Both the position numbers and the translations under genes were made by a program. Shown piece by piece: positions 51,501 to 57,500 of a DNA stretch of 57,500 nucleotides (position 1 is the stretch's first letter; each line of letters opens with the position of its first letter). The notes under the pieces are model-generated. The model was given only the letters and a program-made list of their open reading frames with translations, did not search any database and was not told the origin of the DNA. Source of the stretch: Chrysomallon squamiferum (Eukaryota > Mollusca > Gastropoda > Neomphalida > Peltospiridae); the NCBI GenBank assembly GCA_012295275.1, contig CM022670.1, positions 12,249,583 to 12,307,082 on the forward strand, given 5' to 3'.

Positions 51501-53104
51501 AATTTCTGTTTGTGAGCTGGTAAATGGCATGATTCCAAGAGAGGAATTGATCATAAAGTAGTCTGTCACGAATGATTATTGTAACATATAACTATAATTT
51601 TATTAGCATTGTAGAAATATCAATACTATCTAGTTTTTAAAAGTTATTGCCTTCTTCTATCGTTTTTTCTTATCATTGGAATCAACATTCCTTGTTTTTT
51701 TTTCTTGCCAGACGTTAATCTATGTTCGTCTAGTATCATTTTATTTATCGATTGCCAAATTTACTTGTCAATATTAATAAAATCCTTTTTAGTTTTTTGG
51801 CATTATTATTTCATCACGTTAGTATAGATAATGGAAATCGTATCTATCGCACTCGACAGAAGCTAGGGTTTGTTTCGTGGTGTGCATGCGTGAGTCTGTG
51901 TGCGTTTGTATTGCATTTTTATGTGAATGTATAGTTTAAATTTAAATAATTAGAATCAGATTAAAGCGAATGCATTTTCTAAATAGATCAAGCTTTTATT
52001 ATTATTATTTTTTAAACCACGTTTCCAGACAGAAAGAATCTCTTGTTACAGATAAAGTATTTAAGAGAATATTACACAAGTTTTAATTGTAAAACTTTTT
52101 TTTTTTAGAGTACAAATACAGAATGTAATTTTTTTTTTTTGTTAAATAGGATCTGAAAACTTTAAATTTGACACAGTTCAAAATCGGAGGTGTGAATATC
52201 ACAGGATTTGAATTAGACCGTTCATCCATGTCTAACCCATCTAAGGTAAATATTGAATTAACAAGATGTTTTTTTGTTTTTGTTTTTGTTTTTGTTTTTT
52301 TTAATATCAGGAAAGTTTTCATGAAACTAAAAGTCACCTGCTGCATCTTCATCCATCATTCTTTAATTTGATTTTTATAACTCAGTGACCTTGGGAGATT
52401 TGTCGTTTATATAGATTGTTAAATGATAGAGTCAAGATTAATGTCCAAATGTGAAAACAGAAAAATAGAAAAATCAAGAAAAAAGATTATGACGAATATA
52501 TGCAACAGCAGTACCAAAAGAATATCAGAAAAGAAAAAAAAATAACAAGAAAAATAATAGTACGAGATGATGATGATAGTAATGATGACATTAATGATAG
52601 CAATAATGATGATTATGGTGGTAATGATTTTAATCACCATGATGATAATTATGATGATAAAATAATATGAAATTAAATCGGGTCGATATTGAAAGCGTTC
52701 ATTTCTCGGTGTGTTACTAATTATTTACCTTATCTAGTTCCAGAATTTAGTATTTGAAACCTGTTTTCAAAAGACGGCAAGTAATTATGATAAACAAATC
52801 TATAACACGAAAAGACAATGATTTAACTAACGTCTTCTGATGGACCAATTGATTCTCTATCTGAATCTCAAGGACAATAATTTATCTGTTTCAGATAGAT
52901 AAAGCATTCGCCACGGATGCTGTTCGTCTCCTGACAAAATCTCTGGAAGAGATGCAGAAAGACATCGGCACTTTACGTCTGTTTAAAAAAGCCAGTCGAT
53001 GGCGGAGCATCAATCGTCTGTACTTTGAAACTACGCCAAAATGTGGAACGTCGCAGAACTGGGTTAAGGAACACGGAGAAAGGCTTGCAAGAAAACTGTC
53101 TTCA
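33468..53104 (+). CDS. Gene 2: ionotropic glutamate receptor paralogue, ATD exons 1-7 (3' end outside window; one frame break)
   Basis: Seven exons give a signal peptide and most of the amino-terminal domain of a non-NMDA receptor. They are colinear with gene 1 and share its intron phases (1,1,1,0,0,0,0). Shared blocks include V-G-I-I-Y-D-E-N, V-V-A-I-I-G, Y-Y-T-N-E-G-L, LVLDLSS, FKIGGVNITGF and TDAVRLL, then EHGERLARKL before the expected GLTG exon. The ATD in this family drives subunit assembly outside the membrane. No ligand-binding or pore exon is in the window, so channel identity is inferred from the paralogue. Exon 2 is broken by one frame disruption near 36786; every later exon follows the shifted frame, so it is a single event (sequence error or recent lesion). 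Introns 1 and 2 are large (3.2 and 11.8 kb). Confidence 0.9.
33556..36723 (+). other. Gene 2 intron 1
   Basis: 3.2-kb AT-rich intron. It contains (GT)n/(TATA)n at about 34980-35070, (CG)n then (CA)n at about 35185-35248, poly-A at about 35576-35602 and 36462-36490, and a direct duplication of about 47 bp (about 35981 and about 36055, starting acatgtattattttactaaa). No exon recognised. Confidence 0.65.
35185..35248. repeat. (CG)n-(CA)n compound microsatellite
   Basis: About eight CG units followed by a CA run with one interruption; an alternating purine-pyrimidine tract. A CG run is notable in CpG-poor DNA. Confidence 0.93.
36724..36875 (+). CDS. Gene 2 exon 2: start of ATD, frame disrupted
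   Basis: 152 nt, acceptor acgtttcag|GAATT, donor AACGCAG|gtaaat. The incoming frame reads GIIYDENTYEMKMMLEDALY and L to 36785, then meets TGA at 36813-36815. From 36788 another frame reads YNRESHYNMRMEVHTQLVDL, then EDSFNFTNA, and this one splices correctly into exon 3. Aligned to gene 1 (FAVQMMNRN versus DALYL/YNRE), two surplus bases, ac at 36786-36787, or one missing base explain the break. Phase-conserving length would be 150 or 153 nt. Confidence 0.85.
37806..37871. repeat. Perfect 24-nt inverted repeat (hairpin)
   Basis: The left arm, 37806-37829, begins tttagatgataaaaagaatg. The right arm, 37848-37871, is its exact reverse complement, with an 18-nt AT loop. A CA/TG microsatellite block adjoins the left side. 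No target-site duplication is obvious. Confidence 0.9.
38090..39180. repeat. Degenerate long-period repeat field
   Basis: Variants of ccata(a/g)cagttcatt--tggtcccaag--acatat appear near 38190, 38385 and 39115, and variants of ttcaa--ccattttta-cc near 38735 and 39068, at roughly 180-200 bp steps. The stretch is more C-rich than its neighbours. Read as an old satellite-like array with low identity. Confidence 0.45.
38551..38690. repeat. 46-bp tandem repeat, 3 copies
   Basis: atatcccatgtaca recurs at 38552, 38598 and 38644. The first two units are nearly identical and the third is diverged. Confidence 0.92.
41146..41355. repeat. 70-bp tandem repeat, 3 copies
   Basis: gaaacac(a/g)aactagaat recurs at 41146, 41216 and 41286, followed each time by tgtatattttaaaaacaaaa and cctgacaat(g/a)gatgaag. 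Identity is very high, so the expansion is recent. Confidence 0.96.
42232..42297 (+). CDS. Candidate cassette or alternative first exon in gene 2 intron 2
   Basis: A 66-nt stretch between a strong acceptor (gattttttccccctctag) and a donor (GCTGCAG|gtcagt). It is open throughout in the phase required between exons 2 and 3 (1 to 1), reading AFVITSRSVMARLLFSLSAA and AA. An internal ATG at 42258 would give MARLLFSLSAAAA joined to exon 3 in frame, resembling a leader peptide. The local sequence is richer in CpG than its surroundings. The family needs no residues at this point in the ATD, so a constitutive insertion is unlikely; an alternative 5' exon or a chance coincidence are the options. Confidence 0.25.
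43218..43265 (+). mobile_element. GA-tailed dispersed element, copy B
   Basis: Matches copy A at 21279-21323 (opposite strand) over about 45 nt, ending in gagacgttgta and then directly into a (GA)n run. It lies inside gene 2 intron 2. Confidence 0.7.
43266..43344. repeat. (GA)n microsatellite
   Basis: About 39 uninterrupted GA units forming the 3' side of the dispersed element. Confidence 0.97.
47759..47835. repeat. (GA)n microsatellite
   Basis: GA run whose flanks do not match the GA-tailed element; flanked on the left by two short copies of atcgagagaga. Confidence 0.95.
48498..48549. repeat. (CA)n microsatellite
   Basis: CA run about 100 bp upstream of the gene 2 exon 3 acceptor. Confidence 0.95.
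48646..48900 (+). CDS. Gene 2 exon 3: ATD
   Basis: 255 nt, phase 1 to 1. The acceptor is ttcatttcag|TTTGT and the donor AATGAAG|gtaaat. It encodes CSHLSNNVVAIIGISSKTLL and onward, through KIPFILLNS and FMKPSPSRAIADVV, to MHYFYYTNEG. It is homologous to gene 1 exon 3 (249 nt) with the same phases. Confidence 0.93.
48901..50872 (+). other. Gene 2 intron 3
   Basis: 2-kb AT-rich intron with a TG/TATA-rich simple-sequence stretch (about 50395-50520). No exon or domain recognised. Confidence 0.7.
50873..51069 (+). CDS. Gene 2 exon 4: ATD
   Basis: 197 nt, phase 1 to 0. The acceptor is tttaatttcag|GTTTA and the donor AGACTG|gtacgt. It encodes GLTRLEQVFDHFHRQK and onward, with the conserved RLVLDLSSEDAAEVIVRL. 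It carries a NDT sequon and corresponds to gene 1 exon 4 (194 nt). Confidence 0.93.
51070..51388 (+). other. Gene 2 intron 4
   Basis: 319-nt AT-rich intron with GATAAT-type repeats at its start; nothing else seen. Confidence 0.75.
51389..51442 (+). CDS. Gene 2 exon 5: 54-nt ATD exon
   Basis: 54 nt, phase 0 to 0. The acceptor is attactgcag|AGAGAC and the donor TTAATG|gtaagc. It encodes RDEEDILKIRFHFIVPLM. The same length and phase as gene 1 exon 5 support it, although the Y-H-Y motif has become F-H-F. Confidence 0.88.
51443..52149 (+). other. Gene 2 intron 5
   Basis: 707-nt AT-rich intron ending in a T-rich acceptor tract; nothing recognisable inside. Confidence 0.75.
52150..52245 (+). CDS. 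Gene 2 exon 6: ATD, shorter than in gene 1
   Basis: 96 nt, phase 0 to 0. The acceptor is tgttaaatag|GATCTG and the donor TCTAAG|gtaaat. It encodes DLKTLNLTQFKIGGVNITGF, then ELDRSSMSNPSK. It contains the family block F-x-x-G-G-V-N-I-T-G-F and two sequons (NLT, NIT). It is 66 nt shorter than gene 1 exon 6, lacking the segment that in gene 1 includes the minisatellite-derived end. Confidence 0.92.
52246..52894 (+). other. Gene 2 intron 6
   Basis: 649-nt intron with (TTTTTG)n at about 52268-52300 and a GATGATG-type tract at about 52567-52665; nothing else recognisable. Confidence 0.75.
52895..53104 (+). CDS. Gene 2 exon 7: ATD
   Basis: 210 nt, phase 0 to 0. The acceptor is tctgtttcag|ATAGAT and the donor TCTTCA|gtgagt. 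It encodes IDKAFATDAVRLLTKSLEEM, a basic variable segment, and then CGTSQNWVKEHGERLARKLS, the usual C...W-x-x-G-x-x-L block that precedes GLTG. The next exon lies beyond 57500. Confidence 0.92.
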
Positions 53105-53848
53105 GTGAGTTTACTTATTAAAATATTAACTAATTATTTTTTTAAAGTTATTTTAGATTATTTGTTAAAAATATTAATTAGATGCAAAATATTCATTAAC
53201 AAATTGGCGTATTTGCAAATAATTATTCTCATCTAAAATATAATATATGTTTCGATTTTATTTGAAATTCAAGGATTGAGCTTGCAAATAAAATAAAAGT
53301 CAGTTTGTTAATATAATAAAACATTTCTTCTTACACACTTAATCATAAGTATAGAATTAGAAGATTATTCAGTTAATGATCTGAATGTAAATTTGATTGT
53401 ACAACAGCAACAACAATAACACCAACACCAACAACAAAATAAATAAATAACTAAAAGACATAAAAATACTACAAAAATAGTAATAACAGAAATCATAAAA
53501 AAACATTAACAACAACAACAACAATAAAATAATACCTTTACTTTAAAAAACAAGAATGAAATTATTTGATAATGGAGACGTATAGGCTATATAATAACGC
53601 TCACTTTAGCTTTTCATGTAGTTCATTTGTTAGAACACATTGCTAAGACTTCCTCTGTACTTGTATCAGTCTTTAGTGTACCCGTTGGGTTATTTCCTGT
53701 TCTAGCCAGTGTTCCAAGACTGTTTATTCATCCATCCATCCATCCATCCATCCATTCATTCATTAATTTCCTTTTTAGAAGCATCTGATAACAAAGGAGT
53801 TATTTTAAGACAAAACAGTTGAGACATAAATAAAAAAAAAAAATAATA

Positions 53849-53883
<35 letters not shown>

Positions 53884-54324
53884 AAATAAAAAATAAATCG
53901 ACTGGTTTAATATGCAGTAACATATATATATTTTTTTTGTTCAAATTGAAAATATTCACATTCCTTCATTCCCAAATACTAGACAATAACATAAATCGCA
54001 AGTTGAAAATGTAAACGAGTTACAGTGGCGTGAACAAGTGCACTAAATACGTTTTGAGAATTTCAGAGTTATCGATTTCTTCTTGCTTCGAAGAGGCCAA
54101 TCTTGCCTAATGATAAAGTATGTCTGTAACGTAACAAGTCCACAGTTATTCATGAAATTTGACGTTTATTTCCCTTTATTGTACTCATAATACAGTGATT
54201 TACATACAAATATATAGTGAAAACATAAAATGTGAGAATCTGGGAGCTTGAGCATTGTGATGATGATAATAATAGTTTACCATATGTTGCTTCTCTTCAA
54301 ATAAAGTTTTGAAAAATGCGTGAG

Positions 54325-54502
54325 TCTATATATATATATATATATATGTAAATAGGTATGTCTGTATGTATTTATGTATGTGTGTATGTATGAGTGTACG
54401 TATGTATGAATGTATGTGTATATATATGTGTGTATGTATGTAATATATTTATATATATATATGTACGTAATACATAACTATATATATATATATATATATA
54501 TA
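54325..54502. repeat. (TA)n/(TGTA)n compound microsatellite
   Basis: Blocks of TATA and TGTATG tetranucleotides in gene 2 intron 7. Confidence 0.9.
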
Positions 54503-54952
54503 TGACAGCAGAAATACCTTATACAAACTAGAAACATGCTAGTTTATATGAACCTCTGCGAATTTGTTGTCTTATTGGCAAACATCTGCTTATAAGACCA
54601 CATAATGATATTTAATTTCCTCAGTTTCTTTAAAGAATATCATAATTGTTTTTATTACACCATGCAAATATTTATTTTTGTCATAGCTAGGATATTTACA
54701 TTGTTTGGCTGTTTACATTGCAGTTTAGGTATCATGAGATCGATTATGATATTAATTTGAAATTTAATTTACGAGATAAACGTGCATCAGCCGAGTTTAA
54801 AGTGTTAATTAACTGTAATAGAACACTGACTGCATCATAAACTCGTACACATGATCAAACTCCCTAGAGAATCACACTTTTAAGATTAATGAAGTATGGC
54901 AACAGTACGGACACAGGCTGCAATCTGAGTCTCTTTTCATCACACTCAGTAA

Positions 54953-55006
54953 CCCAGTGGTTAAACTGTCGACCTTCAGAGTCACAGATACCAAGGATCG
55001 AGGCCC
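54953..55006 (+). mobile_element. Possible tRNA-derived SINE head
   Basis: cccagtggttaaactgtcg (54953-54971) resembles a pol III A-box region, and ggatcgaggcc (54995-55005) a B-box, at a tRNA-like spacing. No cloverleaf could be closed and no tail or target duplication was identified, so it is a degraded SINE or a coincidence rather than a tRNA gene. Confidence 0.35.
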
Positions 55007-56291
55007 ATAGGGGCTTCTTCGTAAAGTTAACTTGAAAGATTTAGAATTAAGACACTTTCTAATTCAACTAAACTAGACAAAATACAAAAACTGTTATAGA
55101 CAGAAAACCTACGACGTCTGAATCTTTTACCGAACTAGATCGTGTTAAAAAATCTTGTCTAGTTTCCAATTACTAATTAATTAAATATATCTAATATTTG
55201 TTAACATCAATGGGAGGAAGCCTGTGACAGATTAAAAATATTGATAAAGAATAGACCTGCAGATGCTTAGTAGTGTGCTGAAAAAAGTAATTATAACGAA
55301 TGTTGTATGATATTTCTGAAATACGATTGTATAGAAGAGATTAGCTGTAACAGATGTTTCAGTTTATTGAAATCATTATACACCTGCACACATACGCATA
55401 CATATATATACACATACATAAAACTTACACAAATTTATTCATATAAATACACGAACATACATACACAACCACACGCACATGTAAAGAGAACAATAGAGAA
55501 TAAGCAGACTGTACACATTTAGCGTGTTTGGGACAGTGTTTTGTTGAATAAATTTCATTCCACACTCATCAGTTTGTAGGAGTCTGACAATTTGGTCTGA
55601 GCAAGCAGTCACTTGATGCAACTTCTGTCTGAAACACTTCTTAACCAGCAAATTCTTTTATTTTCATTCTTTTCTTCTTCTTTTTTTTTCGTCGAAACAT
55701 TAAAGTGTTGTTGTTCTTTTCAAAGCGTTCTTCAAGCGTGCGGAGTTTGTACGAATGACAGTAATTATTGCTGACAGTTTTATTTTTTTTCTCCATTTTT
55801 TTTTTTTTTTTTTTTTGTTCTGGAATTCTACAATTGTTTTTTTTTGGTAAAGTCAAATGTAGTTGTAGTGAAAAGTGGGAGATCCAATCGATCAAGAAAC
55901 AGAGTCTAAAAGATCGATCTTTTGTATTATGTTTTAATTCATATCCAAGTTTTAACTTTGAAAATATTTCCTTGGAACGACATTTTTTAGCTGGATATTA
56001 AAGTATGTAAATAAATATTAAATAAAGGTAAAATTAATTTATAAGTAGCCTAAATTAGTAAATAAATGATAATTTTTTAAACTTAAATAAAATACGTGTA
56101 TAAATGAAGATGTAAATACTATAAAGAAGATCAACAATGAGTTAATATAAAAATATTAAAATAAAAACTGCACATAAACAAATAACCAGCCGTCAAAGCA
56201 AGATATAAATAAACAAGCAAATAAAAATAAATAAATAATCGAATAAGCAACGAACCAGCGAAGCTTTTAAGTAAGCAAGGAAATAAATAAG

Positions 56292-56326
<35 letters not shown>

Positions 56327-57500
56327 ACAAATAAAACATTAAAACAACAACCCAGTAATATTCTCCTCCTTTATTGTTGTTTGTCTTCTTTTTCTTATAT
56401 TATCATTGTTTTAAATTTATTGGCAATGACAATAATTACACAAAAAGAGTGTTTTCTAATTATTTCTGTTACATAGAATGTTATTAGTAACCGAAGTCCA
56501 ACACACCAGGGATCCACGTTTCATTATTCTGTAAGAGAAACGTCCAGCAGTTTCTGCAAAATAGTCTCCAGGGCTTGTTAATCATATCTAATGACATCAA
56601 AAACAGACAGATAGCAACCAGTAGAAACACCTGTTGCACATTCTATACTGTGTAGAAAAAATTAATGACCATTACACGTACAGTTCAGAATTACGTATAC
56701 ACTGATAAATCTGTTTATGTGAAATCTTGATTCGTTAACACTTTTTTGTATGTGATAACTCAAAACTATTTTTAATTCTAATATTATCATTATTATACTT
56801 ATTGTTATTATTGCTGTGTTAATTGTCTTCTTCTTCTTCTTATTATTGTTGTTGTTGTTGTCGTCGTTGTCGTTGTTAAAGCGATCATCTTGAAAGAGGA
56901 ATCTGTTTAACTCCCTTCATTACAATGACTTGTATAAATATCACGGCAGAACCGAAATCTTTAATTTAGCAACCCAAAGGAATCCCAACAGAATAAGTAG
57001 GTTTTCGTTTGTGAAAGAAAACATCTTGTTTTCTAAACGAAATATTAACGACAGCGATGAAAAGAAACCTGAATTGAAAACATGTTCAGTTTATAATTTG
57101 TTCATTCAAAAGAATCGTGTGTACAAATTATTTATTGACAATTTTCTTTCAGTAATAATTACAACTGTGAGAAAGCTCGAGGCTAAAGGACAAGTGAAAA
57201 CAAAAATGATAATTGTTTCAATGGAAAAAAATGAAAATACAATTTCCTGTGGAATATAATTTATCAAATAACTTTGTATAAAATAATAACAAAAAAAAAC
57301 AAAAAAAATCTTCTTAATCCTTTGAAATAATGTTGTTCTGCACAAGAAATGTTTTCTTATTACTAAGGAACATGTTTATTTTTTCCTATTTGTATCGAAA
57401 TCTTTTACTGTATTTTTAAGAGAGAAATATTATTGTAATTTTTTCGCTATGGAAAAAATGAATGGCATTATGACTGTTATTGTTTCTTTACTGTTACGAA

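Larger units (their letters stand above)
53105..57500 (+). other. Gene 2 intron 7 (partial)
   Basis: No further receptor exon (GLTG block) was found before the window ends, so this intron is at least 4.4 kb. It contains CAA repeats (about 53403-53525), CCAT (about 53729-53755), poly-A (about 53851-53881), TATA/GTAT repeats (about 54328-54502), a SINE-like patch and AAAT repeats (about 56287-56325). The 109-codon frame at 56930-57259 has no recognisable domain. Confidence 0.6.

Noticed and set aside
56930-57259. 109-codon plus-strand frame
   Set aside because: No conserved blocks, AT-rich codon use and position inside gene 2 intron 7; it does not resemble the expected GLTG exon.

Overview
This window looks like AT-rich intronic and intergenic DNA from an invertebrate animal. 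It is most plausibly a lophotrochozoan such as a mollusc, inferred from the intron style, the heavy microsatellite load and the receptor type; the species cannot be fixed from the sequence. There are no bacterial-style operons, rRNA genes, clear tRNA genes or CRISPR arrays. The coding content is spread over short exons with GT/AG introns, so most long uninterrupted frames here are low-complexity artefacts.

The window is organised around two paralogous non-NMDA (AMPA/kainate-type) ionotropic glutamate receptor genes arranged head to head. Gene 1 is on the minus strand (23605 down to 235, then off the left edge). Twelve exons with matching phases encode a signal peptide, the amino-terminal domain (ATD), the S1 half of the ligand-binding domain, M1, the pore loop with a genomic Gln at the Q/R site, M3 with the SYTANLAAF gate, and the start of S2. 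Gene 2 is on the plus strand (33468 to 53104, then off the right edge). Seven exons cover the signal peptide and most of the ATD. Its exon phases match gene 1 one for one (1,1,1,0,0,0,0), and exon 5 is 54 nt in both, so the pair arose by inverted duplication. Gene 2 exon 2 carries a single frame disruption.

The most unusual structure is a 54-bp minisatellite (about 8562-9237, with decayed copies back to about 8000) in gene 1. Its exon-proximal copy contains the last ten codons of exon 6 and the 5' splice site of that exon. Downstream copies repeat the same exon-end plus splice-donor block about a dozen times, so the intron opens with an array of decoy donors.

Layout: 1-23605, gene 1 with introns rich in microsatellites and an 11.4-kb first intron holding a FLYWCH-type transposon remnant and decayed tandem repeats. 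23606-33467, a 9.9-kb divergent intergenic region with a CpG-containing promoter-like zone at each end and a possible small secreted-peptide ORF (28867-29010, minus). 33468-57500, gene 2 with an 11.8-kb second intron that holds a phase-compatible 66-nt candidate cassette exon, a GA-tailed dispersed repeat shared with gene 1 intron 1, and several short-period tandem repeats. Gene products of this family form tetrameric glutamate-gated cation channels; whether these two co-assemble cannot be told from sequence.
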